Origin: Pseudomonas viridiflava
Lineage (GTDB): Bacteria > Pseudomonadota > Gammaproteobacteria > Pseudomonadales > Pseudomonadaceae
Direction: 5' to 3'
Assembly (NCBI RefSeq): GCF_900591205.1
Contig: NZ_UUPU01000094.1
Coordinates: forward strand, 29,928 to 93,927
DNA length: 64,000 nt
The notes below the pieces were generated by a model that saw nothing but the letters and a program-made list of their open reading frames with translations, did not search any database and had not been told where the DNA came from. Shown piece after piece: positions 8,429 through 15,709 of this stretch; within the stretch, counting starts at the first letter, position 1, and the number at the start of each line of letters is the position of its first letter. A program made the translations under genes and the position numbers.

Positions 8429-9294
8429 GATCGATTACAGAAGTGTATCCGCCTTTGCCGATAAATTATCTAGTTTCACGTATCAAAGAATTTAAGTGTG
8501 CAACTTTAGATGTTCAGCATGAAATAATTTCTGAATTAACTAAGGTTCATCCTATATTTAATGTTGATTTTTCTAAAGGATCTGTTTTTAGGCGTGCGAG
8601 AATAATTGGGGAGGGAGAATACCCTGAATTAGTGCAAGACCTGCTTTGGAGGCCAGATGGGATTTCCTCCGTTGGTCGTGCTAATCCTGAGGGTTATCCT
8701 GTTTTATATGTTGCCGACAGGCCAGAGACAGCATTTGCAGAGACAAATATTGAGAGAAGTTTTGTTTTGCTTTCCGAGTTGCAAATTCGAGAGGATGCTA
8801 AGTGTAGGATTGCTCCTATCGGTGAATTTAATAGAGTGCAGCGTACGGGCAGAGGATTTCTTTGTGGAGATTTCTCTTCAACCATAAATGATATGTTAAA
8901 TGGCTGTTCTTTAGATGAGGCTAAGTCGCTTCTTATAACGGATGCGTTTTTACTTGAATGTTTGGTTGAGGATGATTTTCCTTACGCATTATCATCATTT
9001 GTTGCTAAATCAATTTTTGAAAAGAACAGGGATATATCTGCGATTGCCTATCCTAGCGTTAGGCTAAACGGAGCTATTAATTTTGCGATAAAGACCGACC
9101 ACTTTTGGAAGTCTTGGGAGGTTGTAGGTGCTCGTCGAATGAATGTGTGTCATCTAGCATGTGGCTACTATGAAACTTCATTAACCGAGCATGTTATGGG
9201 GATTGATGAAGGCGGTAGGCTAATTTGGGACAGATGTTTGGTAGATGATAGGTTTTCTTATCCGCTTGTTCCGTCATGGCATCCCGGGTTGTGA
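8425..9294 (+). CDS. RES-domain protein (putative NAD-degrading effector)
   Basis: A 289-residue protein with a RES domain from about residue 50 to 225. The three signature residues are identifiable: Arg in VFRRARI (about 56-57), Glu in PETAFAE (about 101-106) and Ser in IAYPSVR (211). The GR-N-PEGYPVLYVAD segment matches the conserved GGRxNxPG-LY core. Characterised RES toxins break down NAD, some by phosphorolysis. The N-terminal ~50 residues are an extra helical region, as in longer RES proteins. No Xre-type antitoxin is adjacent; the coupled upstream gene is psiE-like. AT-rich, island gene. The domain call is good; activity is inferred. Confidence 0.8.
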   Translation: MRSITEVYPPLPINYLVSRIKEFKCATLDVQHEIISELTKVHPIFNVDFSKGSVFRRARIIGEGEYPELVQDLLWRPDGISSVGRANPEGYPVLYVADRPETAFAETNIERSFVLLSELQIREDAKCRIAPIGEFNRVQRTGRGFLCGDFSSTINDMLNGCSLDEAKSLLITDAFLLECLVEDDFPYALSSFVAKSIFEKNRDISAIAYPSVRLNGAINFAIKTDHFWKSWEVVGARRMNVCHLACGYYETSLTEHVMGIDEGGRLIWDRCLVDDRFSYPLVPSWHPGL

Positions 9295-9402
9295 AGTTGT
9301 AGTTATGAATTGAGATTTATCTCGTGTTTGGCTCAGGCAAGTAGTTAGCTGGAATTTTGAATAGTCGATAATATAGGGTTGAATTTTATAATTTAGAATC
9401 TC

Positions 9403-9891
9403 TTATGGTGGATTCGTGGAGTGAATTGCACGCTGAAGGGCAACTGTGTTCAGCAGATTTATTGTTTTAGTTGTTGAGAATTTTTGGTTGCGTTCGATAT
9501 ATATTATGTCTTTAAAGTTATTTGTTGAAGATATTTTCGTTATTTTTTCTGAATGGATCTCCCGCTCTTTTGAAATAAAATAATAGTCCGGCTGAAGGTG
9601 CTTTGTGTAGTAGAAAGAAGGGTGTTCTTTCTCAAAACAATAATCTGCTTGTCCAACAATAGCTTGGATCCTATCTTTAGCAGTTTGTATGGGTCTATGG
9701 ATGCCTTTTGCATTTTTTACAAGTGTGTCGGAATCTACGCCAAGTACTAATATGTCGCATCTTTGCTTGCAAGCTTTTAGATAGTCTGCGTGGCCTTGGT
9801 GAGTCAAATCAAATACTCCCGATGTATAGCCAATAATGAGGTTGGGTCTTTTTGATTTTAGTTGTTCTATAGCTGTGATAATTGAGAGCAT
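9403..9891 (-). CDS. RfaE/HldE-C-like nucleotidyltransferase
   Basis: A 162-residue single-domain cytidylyltransferase/adenylyltransferase-fold protein. The nucleotide-binding HxGH motif is at residues 31-34 (GVFDLTHQGHADYL), followed by RPI near 66-68 and a C-terminal STTKTI (139-144) resembling the CSTTxII motif of the RfaE adenylyltransferase domain. Such enzymes join a sugar phosphate or similar phosphate to a nucleotide, releasing pyrophosphate. Its start lies 3 bases after the macro-domain gene stops, so the two form an operon. No LPS-heptose genes are near, so its substrate is likely different, possibly an ADP-ribose-type phosphate (inference). Confidence 0.75.
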   Translation of the reverse strand: MLSIITAIEQLKSKRPNLIIGYTSGVFDLTHQGHADYLKACKQRCDILVLGVDSDTLVKNAKGIHRPIQTAKDRIQAIVGQADYCFEKEHPSFYYTKHLQPDYYFISKEREIHSEKITKISSTNNFKDIIYIERNQKFSTTKTINLLNTVALQRAIHSTNPP

Positions 9892-9894
9892 GAT

Positions 9895-10854
9895 CTATTT
9901 TTTCGCAAGCTGCATGCATAGTTCTGCTAAGTCGTCGATTGTGTAGACGCCAATATATACAGTAATACTTCTCTCTAATTCTGTGAGTTTTCTTACTATT
10001 GCGTTGACAGTAGCGGGAATTGCAATGTGTTGTGGGGTTCCTCCGCTTCCCAGCCCGAATATTGGTATAAAGATGCTGTTCTGTGAATTCTTTACTAAAA
10101 TGTCGATGGAGGATGAAACTATAGTTTCAATCGCGACTTCATCGATGCATGCAATGCGATCAGGTGTTTTTCTAATGGCTACAGAAAAGATTATAGTTTT
10201 AATATCGTTCTTTATTGCGTTGTAAGTGTGATTGCATTCGACGCAAGTTCCGAGGTTGAAGTTGCTAAACTTGTTTTTGCTATTTTTCCACTCAGCTATA
10301 AAGATTCCAAGATTGTCAATCAGTAATTCTTCAGTGTCGGAATATGTTGCAGCCATTTTTCGTATTCTACCTGAGGTAGACGAGCCGGTGAGAGAACCAA
10401 GATTTAAGTCAGTATCTTCTGATGTTACAATGGTATCAATGCCTGAAATTTGAGTTACGCTGCCGCAGTAAAATTTTATGTTAGACGCTCCAACTTTAAA
10501 GTCACCTCCTGTATTTTTATTGAAAATTATTTTTCGTTCTTCTAAGGTTTTGTTTTTTTGATTGTTTGCTTTTACTGCGAAAAATATTGTGAATCCTGTG
10601 AAAATAAAAAAAGCTAAAAAAGAAAGTATGTCGTTGGGTGTGACCGTGCAGTTGGTATTTCTGGCTGGGCCTTTTAGGGTTTCGGTTGCAAGATCAATCA
10701 GAAAAGCTACTATTGGCGAGGCGGAAACCGTTGCGAGGCTCGCTGCAAGAAATTTTAAGGAGAGTTTTCCGTAAAAACTTCTTGAGATATAGTATCTAAC
10801 AAATCGATTTAGTAAGCCTGAAACTATATATTGTGATGACTTGAGATTGCTCAT
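9895..10854 (-). CDS. Two-TM membrane-anchored macro-domain-like protein
   Basis: A 319-residue protein with two predicted membrane helices (about 33-56 and 76-96) and a cytoplasmic C-terminal domain from about 122. That domain reads like a macro (ADP-ribose-binding) fold: KFYCGSVTQISGIDTIVTSE resembles the GDIT...VDAIVN start, and IFIPIFGLGSGGTPQHIA (about 261-278) resembles the glycine-rich phosphate loop. Macro domains bind or hydrolyse ADP-ribose derivatives. It is the first gene of an operon with the nucleotidyltransferase and diverges from an ART-like gene with which it shares start-codon bases. An AGAAG ribosome site precedes its ATG. Confidence 0.7.
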   Translation of the reverse strand: MSNLKSSQYIVSGLLNRFVRYYISRSFYGKLSLKFLAASLATVSASPIVAFLIDLATETLKGPARNTNCTVTPNDILSFLAFFIFTGFTIFFAVKANNQKNKTLEERKIIFNKNTGGDFKVGASNIKFYCGSVTQISGIDTIVTSEDTDLNLGSLTGSSTSGRIRKMAATYSDTEELLIDNLGIFIAEWKNSKNKFSNFNLGTCVECNHTYNAIKNDIKTIIFSVAIRKTPDRIACIDEVAIETIVSSSIDILVKNSQNSIFIPIFGLGSGGTPQHIAIPATVNAIVRKLTELERSITVYIGVYTIDDLAELCMQLAKK

Positions 10855-11413
10855 GTGTTCTTCTAATTCTGTATGTTTTATCGGGTTTCATGGGACTTCT
10901 TTGGCTCGAGCGGCCGCAATTTTAGCTCATGGGTATCACTATGTGTCAAGTAAAGAAGATTGGCTGGGGAGTGGTGTCTATTTTTTTATGGATGGTTTTT
11001 CTTGTGCCAAAGCAAACGCGATTGAGTGGGCTTCAAATAAATATTTAGGTGAGGAATTTGCAGTTGTTAAAAGTGTGGTCGAATTAGATAGTTCTAGGGT
11101 TCTTGATTTAACCTCTATGCAGGGGTTGGCTATTTATAATAATACTAGGCTTGATATTTTGGATCGTTATGGGGAAGCGTTGAAGTGTAGGAGGGATATC
11201 TCGATCAAAAAGCGTAAGGATATTAGGCTGGATGATAAAATTATTACAGATTTGGTTTTAAAAGAATTGGAGGTTGACGTGTTGGTGCACAATGTTTACA
11301 TAAAAAACCGACAGCAGAGAGAACTGGCGTTGGAGTCTAGTTATCCAAACGCAACAGTTTTTAGTGTTAGTAATTTGTCATTTATAAGGGGGGCTGAAAT
11401 TGTTTGCTTATGA
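10853..11413 (+). CDS. ADP-ribosyltransferase-like (PARP/ART-fold) protein
   Basis: A 186-residue protein from the ATG at 10853; an in-frame TTG at 10841 would add four residues. GFHGTSLARAAAIL (His at 13) and WLGSGVYFF (Tyr at 43) match the first two elements of the H-Y-E active-site pattern of ADP-ribosyltransferase folds. The third, acidic element cannot be placed with certainty (candidates near 157-161). The C-terminus (ESSYPNATVFSVSNLSFI) looks like a family-conserved tail. No secretion signal is seen. Divergent from the macro-domain gene. Other NAD-binding uses of the fold are possible. Confidence 0.6.
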   Translation: MCSSNSVCFIGFHGTSLARAAAILAHGYHYVSSKEDWLGSGVYFFMDGFSCAKANAIEWASNKYLGEEFAVVKSVVELDSSRVLDLTSMQGLAIYNNTRLDILDRYGEALKCRRDISIKKRKDIRLDDKIITDLVLKELEVDVLVHNVYIKNRQQRELALESSYPNATVFSVSNLSFIRGAEIVCL

Positions 11414-11643
11414 TTTTTGCTTGTGTGGATTTCTCCGCTTCTAACTGGCAGTGCAGGTGGGTGGGATATTTGTATAGCATTAATTTTTAAAATTGCCCGT
11501 ATTTTATGGTCGTGATTGTCGAACCCTACAGGCCTGATGTTGGAGGTTTATTTATTTTTCTGGATTTTATAACTTATCTTTGTGATTTTTTGTAGCTCGA
11601 TTTGAATACTTTAAAATTTGTAGCTGGACGTGTTGCTTTTAGT
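11414..11643. other. AT-rich convergent intergenic region in the island
   Basis: Lies between the convergent ART-like and four-TM genes. AT-rich, with no clear terminator stem and no reading frame with a credible ribosome site. Nothing further was recognised. Confidence 0.5.
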
Positions 11644-12135
11644 TTAGGTGTCCCAGTCGCGTGCTCGAGCTTTGTTTTTCCCTTCGAGATTTTTTATAAG
11701 GGTAGAGTTAATATGAATAACGCTCAGTATTGCAGATATTTGTAGTCCGCTGAAAAATACAATCAGAAACTGCATTACGATCAGAGTGAGTTCTTGAGTT
11801 TTCAACCCGAACCCATCATAGAAACTCACAAATAGCATTCCTAAAAGGGCGAAAGCCATAGATAAAGCGGATTGAATGATTACCCCTACAATGATCTTCA
11901 ATCTTGTGGTGTCACCGCCACTCGAACTGAAATCAGCGTTAACAAGATTCTCGCCTTTTAAAACTCTCAGAACATTTGGATATAGAAAGGCAATCCAGAT
12001 ACTCATTATGGTGAATACTGCTCCTGATACCCCTACTAGGAGGCCTAAAGTAGCTGATACTGTTTCAGCTTTGAGATGCCATCCAAAGAATATTGACGCT
12101 ATGGATGGTATAAGGCAAAGTAGTATAATAACCAT
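11644..12135 (-). CDS. Small four-TM membrane protein of the island
   Basis: A 163-residue protein that is nearly all hydrophobic helices: about residues 2-20, 27-52, 78-105 and 114-142. The short polar ends are KNLEGKNKARARDWDT at the C-terminus and a charged loop (LKGENLVNADFSSSGGD) between helices 2 and 3. Its start overlaps the stop of the upstream gene by one base, so the pair is co-translated. No family was recognised. A small multi-helix membrane protein behind a soluble partner is an architecture seen in some abortive-infection pairs; that role is only a hypothesis. Confidence 0.7.
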   Translation of the reverse strand: MVIILLCLIPSIASIFFGWHLKAETVSATLGLLVGVSGAVFTIMSIWIAFLYPNVLRVLKGENLVNADFSSSGGDTTRLKIIVGVIIQSALSMAFALLGMLFVSFYDGFGLKTQELTLIVMQFLIVFFSGLQISAILSVIHINSTLIKNLEGKNKARARDWDT

Positions 12136-13331
12136 TAGGCTATCGCTATATCTTTTTGTTCGGCTTCTTCGGTTGCTAATGGCTTCTCATTGATGCGAGA
12201 TATTACTTCTAAATAGTTAGAACGGTTACCTGCTATGGTTTTATATAGCTGGGTTGCGGAATAGGTTTCTCCGCTTTTAGGAAGCATGATTCGCTCGACT
12301 AGTCTATGTTTTTTTATTGAGGTTTTGTTGTCGTTCTCATCAATGAATATTACATCTGCCCAACCGTCTTCCGTGAAATCCGAAGAGTACTTCATGAAGT
12401 CTTGCATTTGTTCGTACGTTGGGGTGGCCTCTAGCTTTACCTCAACTCTTCTCTTTCCATCGTCGCTATTTTCGTCAGAAAGTTCTGGCCCGAAAAATCT
12501 ACCCATAATATTCTGAATAAAGTCAAAAATTTCATTATTTGCTTTGTCTAGTGTCAGCATTTGTTTGGGCGAATTTTGTGAATCTTGTTGGGCCGCTTGT
12601 GAACTAACTATGACCTCATTTCTGAGAAGGACGTGCTTGGTTGTTTCGCAAATTTTCTTGAGATATGCTTCGCTTGTTTTGAATTCTTTTATCTTTTTTG
12701 AAAATCTATATAGTAGGCTGTAATCCTCTGGAGAGTCTTTCGAGCTAAAATATATGGTTGTCGCTGATTCGCCGGGTTGGCGTTTGTTATGGTCATCTAT
12801 TTTTAGTCGATACCTAACGCAGTGGTTAATCCATTTTTGCATTAGGTCAGAGTCGCATTTCGAATCTTCAAATTTTACTGAGATTACTAGATTTGAATCG
12901 GGTATTATCCAGTAATAGCAAGGGTGCCCCCAGACGACGTCGTCTCCAGTATCCATGGAGTTGTTGCTGATGTATCCGATAGGTTCTCCATTTTCATTTA
13001 GTCGAAGTCCCCGATAACTTTTGGAGTCACTAGGGTCATGCTTCCATAATGTTAAAAGAAAATCACCATTTTCAAATTCATGCATCTCTCGGCAGTAACA
13101 CATTACTGATGCGTCACCGGATTCACCATGTTCGGCCCAAGGTGAGGTTTCCTTAAAGCGTCTTGAGCTAACCCACTCTTTAATACTTTTTAGGACTGAC
13201 GAAGTGTCCAGTCCGAAGCTTTCGGATTTTATTTCGCCTTGAGTTTTTTTCTGGATTTTATAAAGGCCGCTTTCTGTTATTTCAAAAAAGTTCAAGTACC
13301 CATAGTTTGTATCTTTTTTTATAAATGACAT
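12135..13331 (-). CDS. Island protein of unknown function, 398 residues
   Basis: A soluble, mostly acidic protein with no membrane segment or signal peptide. The N-terminal half is mixed beta-rich sequence (YGYLNFFEITESGLYKIQKK); the middle is charged and helical (SKKIKEFKTSEAYLKKICE); the end is strongly acidic. No catalytic motif was recognised. AGAGA lies just before the ATG as a ribosome site. It is the first gene of a two-gene operon with the four-TM protein (one-base overlap). AT-rich throughout, unlike the host. A sensor or regulatory partner for the membrane protein is possible but unsupported by any motif. Confidence 0.7.
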   Translation of the reverse strand: MSFIKKDTNYGYLNFFEITESGLYKIQKKTQGEIKSESFGLDTSSVLKSIKEWVSSRRFKETSPWAEHGESGDASVMCYCREMHEFENGDFLLTLWKHDPSDSKSYRGLRLNENGEPIGYISNNSMDTGDDVVWGHPCYYWIIPDSNLVISVKFEDSKCDSDLMQKWINHCVRYRLKIDDHNKRQPGESATTIYFSSKDSPEDYSLLYRFSKKIKEFKTSEAYLKKICETTKHVLLRNEVIVSSQAAQQDSQNSPKQMLTLDKANNEIFDFIQNIMGRFFGPELSDENSDDGKRRVEVKLEATPTYEQMQDFMKYSSDFTEDGWADVIFIDENDNKTSIKKHRLVERIMLPKSGETYSATQLYKTIAGNRSNYLEVISRINEKPLATEEAEQKDIAIA

Positions 13332-13495
13332 CCGTTTCTCTCTGAACCCAAATTAGTTAAAGGCCCATATGCCAGTTCAGTGGCAGGCATATTTTGGTGG
13401 CCTTGAGCCATGATAGGTCTAACTGGACGAATGTCAATCAGCCGACAATACGGTTTGGTTATCAAGATTTCTTGGGTGCTTGGGCTAGGCTTCAG

Positions 13496-13510
13496 TCAAG
13501 ACCAACCACA
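13496..13510. repeat. Right direct repeat of the island (attR-like)
   Basis: TCAAGACCAACCACA, identical to 7820-7834. Immediately to its right host-like GC and the psiE reading frame resume. Confidence 0.75.
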
Positions 13511-13749
13511 TGCCGGTGCGCTTCCTGATCTACGTGGCGATCACGGCGCTGACGCGTCTGCTGATTTCCAACGTGTCTCACCACAATCCGCCAGACGTGG
13601 GAATCATCTACCTGTGTGGTGGGATTCTGCTGTTGGCGTTTGCAATCCTGGTGGTGCGGTATGCGTCTTCGGCCTTTCCTTCGGTGAAGGTCGAAGGCCC
13701 GCGTCGCAAGGGCGAGGCGAGCCTGGAAACCGAGAAGGGTGAGCTTTAA
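13511..13749 (+). pseudogene. psiE: 3' part of host psiE
   Basis: Encodes the last ~79 residues of host PsiE (PVRFLIYVAITALTRLLISN onward), holding the third and fourth membrane helices and a charged tail. It continues the frame broken at 7834. An ATG at 13510 could start a short product, but no ribosome site precedes it, so this is read as a remnant. Confidence 0.85.
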
Positions 13750-14063
13750 AGGCCGACGCTGAAGGGCAGGGTAGGAGCCGGCGGGCGCTGCAATATTTTG
13801 TGGCTGTCGCCGTCGGTCATCATCGCCAGGATTTCCATGGCGCTGTGGCCCTGCTCGATGGCAATGCCGAATTGAATGCTTTGCACCAGCCTTTTAAGCC
13901 GTTGCGGGTCGTTGCGTTGTTCAGCACTGATCATGCGTTTGGCCACTACGCCCGTCTCATCCGAGAGGGTGAGCATAATGCTGCCGTCGAGCCGTTGAAT
14001 GCTCAGGTTCACGCGGTATTTTGGGGTGAAGGTGTCGGTGATGATCTGAAAAGGATTGTCCAT
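13746..14063 (-). CDS. Small Pseudomonas protein, DUF3509-like
   Basis: A 105-residue soluble protein beginning MDNPFQIITDTFTPKYRVNL. It resembles the short DUF3509 proteins found in several copies in Pseudomonas genomes, which have no known function. Its 3' end overlaps the end of the psiE remnant by four bases. The family call is from memory of the N-terminal pattern and is moderate. Confidence 0.6.
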   Translation of the reverse strand: MDNPFQIITDTFTPKYRVNLSIQRLDGSIMLTLSDETGVVAKRMISAEQRNDPQRLKRLVQSIQFGIAIEQGHSAMEILAMMTDGDSHKILQRPPAPTLPFSVGL

Positions 14064-14234
14064 GGTGCGTTACCGCCTGATAAGAACATGCAGTCATTGA
14101 CGACCGGTGTCTGGATTAGTTCGCATTGCCTGACCACCGGCCACTCCGTCGCTGAGGGTTTACAAGCTCCGTTTGCCTCATAGGCTGTACAGCAAGGGGC
14201 GTGCCGTACAGCCATCTTCCCGACACGCAGATTC

Positions 14235-14329
14235 AATGTGGGAGTGGGCTTGCTCCCGATGGCGGTCATTCAGCCGAGTATTCATTGGCTGATACACCGC
14301 TATCGGGAGTAAGCCCCCTCCCACATTTG
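14235..14329. repeat. REP-type inverted repeat pair
   Basis: Left arm near 14235-14260 (AATGTGGGAGTGGGCTTGCT..) and inverted right arm near 14301-14329. It lies in the space between the DUF3509-like gene and the serine transporter gene end, where it may protect or terminate transcripts. Confidence 0.8.
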
Positions 14330-14361
14330 TTTTTTGTTGTGCTTGAGGTCTGTGTTCGATT

Positions 14362-15648
14362 TCAGGGCAGTACGGAAAAAACGATCGCAGACAGCGCAAT
14401 CAGCCCGATCACCACCACAAACACATTCGACAGCTGGCCCGAATACTGGCGCAGAGATGGCACGCGGCGGATCGCGTACATCGGCATCAGGAACAGCAGG
14501 CACGCGATGATCGGCCCGCCCAGGGTCTCGATCATGCCCAGGATGCTCGGGTTGAACGTGGCCACGGCCCAGCAGGTGAGCACCATGAACAGTGCGGTGC
14601 AGCGTTCCAGCCGTTTGGACGACATCGAGCGATTGCGCCCGCGCAGGGATTTGACGATCAGGCCCTGGAAGCCTTCGCTGGCGCCGATGTAGTGGCCGAG
14701 GAAGGATTTAGTGATCGCCACCAGTGCGATCAACGGCGCGGCGTAGGCGATCACCGGAGTCTGGAAGTGATTGGCCAGGTACGACAGGATCGAAATGTTC
14801 TGGGCCTTGGCCGCCGCCAGATCAGCCGGGGACAGGGCCAGTACACAGCTGAAGCAGAAGAACATCACCGTCAGCACCATCATGCCGTGGGCGGTGGCGA
14901 GGATGCCGCTGCTTTTGCGCTCGGCCTGGGCGTCGTACACGCGTTTCTGGTCAACGGCGAAGGCGGAGATGATCGGCGAGTGGTTGAACGAAAACACCAT
15001 CACCGGGATCGCCAGCCACAGGGTCTTGAAGAACACCGGTAGCGGCATGCCCTCGGCGGCGGAGGCGAAAAACGCGCCGTTCCAGTTGGGGATCAAGCTC
15101 ACGGCCAGCAACAGCAGGGCGGCGACGAATGGGTACACCAGCACGCTCATGGCCTTGACGATCACGCCTTGGCCGCAACGCACAATGGCCATTAAACCGA
15201 GGATCAGCACCAGCGACAGGATCGCTCGGGGCGGCGGCGTCATGTGCAGTTGGTGTTCCATAAAGCTGCCCAGGGTGTTGGTCAGCGCCACGCTGTACAC
15301 CAGCAGGATCGGGAAGATCGCAAAGAAATACAGCAGGGTGATCAGCTTGCCCGCGCCCACACCGAAGTGCTCTTCGACCACGTCGGTGATGTCGCCGGAT
15401 TTGCCTGACAACACAAAGCGCGTCAGCCCACGGTGGGCGAAGAAGGTCATCGGGAAGGCCAGCAATGCCAGCACGATCAATGGCCAGAAGCCGCCGACCC
15501 CGGCATTGATCGGCAGGAACAAGGTGCCGGCGCCGATGGCGGTGCCGTAGAGACCGAGCATCCAGGTGGTGTCGTGTTTGGTCCAGCCGGTGGTTACGGT
15601 TGTTGCTACAGCAGGATTATCGGCAGCAGGTGTACGTACATCAGTCAT
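14362..15648 (-). CDS. Serine/aromatic amino-acid permease (HAAAP family, SdaC-like)
   Basis: A 428-residue inner-membrane transporter with about 11 hydrophobic helices, of the hydroxy/aromatic amino-acid permease family (LGLYGTAIGAGTLFLPINAG near the start is typical of this fold). The start at 15648 (MTDVRTPAAD) has a GAGG ribosome site; a longer frame to 15768 would overlap the serine deaminase gene. It lies downstream of sdaA in the same direction, so serine import and deamination are probably co-expressed. Serine as substrate is inferred from that neighbour. Confidence 0.85.
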   Translation of the reverse strand: MTDVRTPAADNPAVATTVTTGWTKHDTTWMLGLYGTAIGAGTLFLPINAGVGGFWPLIVLALLAFPMTFFAHRGLTRFVLSGKSGDITDVVEEHFGVGAGKLITLLYFFAIFPILLVYSVALTNTLGSFMEHQLHMTPPPRAILSLVLILGLMAIVRCGQGVIVKAMSVLVYPFVAALLLLAVSLIPNWNGAFFASAAEGMPLPVFFKTLWLAIPVMVFSFNHSPIISAFAVDQKRVYDAQAERKSSGILATAHGMMVLTVMFFCFSCVLALSPADLAAAKAQNISILSYLANHFQTPVIAYAAPLIALVAITKSFLGHYIGASEGFQGLIVKSLRGRNRSMSSKRLERCTALFMVLTCWAVATFNPSILGMIETLGGPIIACLLFLMPMYAIRRVPSLRQYSGQLSNVFVVVIGLIALSAIVFSVLP

Positions 15649-15709
15649 CGGTATTGCCTCGTTATTATTTTTGCGCGGGCTCACGTTGGGGCGGGTAGCA
15701 GTGCTCCGA

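Larger units (their letters stand above)
7835..13510. mobile_element. AT-rich genomic island inserted in psiE, bounded by 15-bp direct repeats
   Basis: The island covers about 5.7 kb and is strikingly AT-rich against the GC-rich chromosome, with A/T-ending codons throughout. It carries a full psiE homologue, a RES-domain gene, an RfaE-like nucleotidyltransferase, a two-TM macro-domain protein, an ART-like gene, and a soluble plus four-TM protein pair. The ends are defined by an identical 15-bp direct repeat and by precise restoration of the host psiE frame on removal. No integrase, transposase or tRNA target is visible, so how it moves is unknown; it could have been mobilised in trans or exchanged by homologous recombination across psiE. 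Confidence 0.8.

Noticed and set aside
11644..13331. A RexA-RexB homologue
   Set aside because: Only the gene layout is similar; I see no shared motifs with RexA.
7835..13510. Integrase, transposase or tRNA attachment site for the island
   Set aside because: No reading frame with recombinase motifs and no tRNA-like sequence was found at either end.
13510..13749. A separate small gene starting at the ATG 13510
   Set aside because: No ribosome site; it is the in-frame continuation of the broken psiE.
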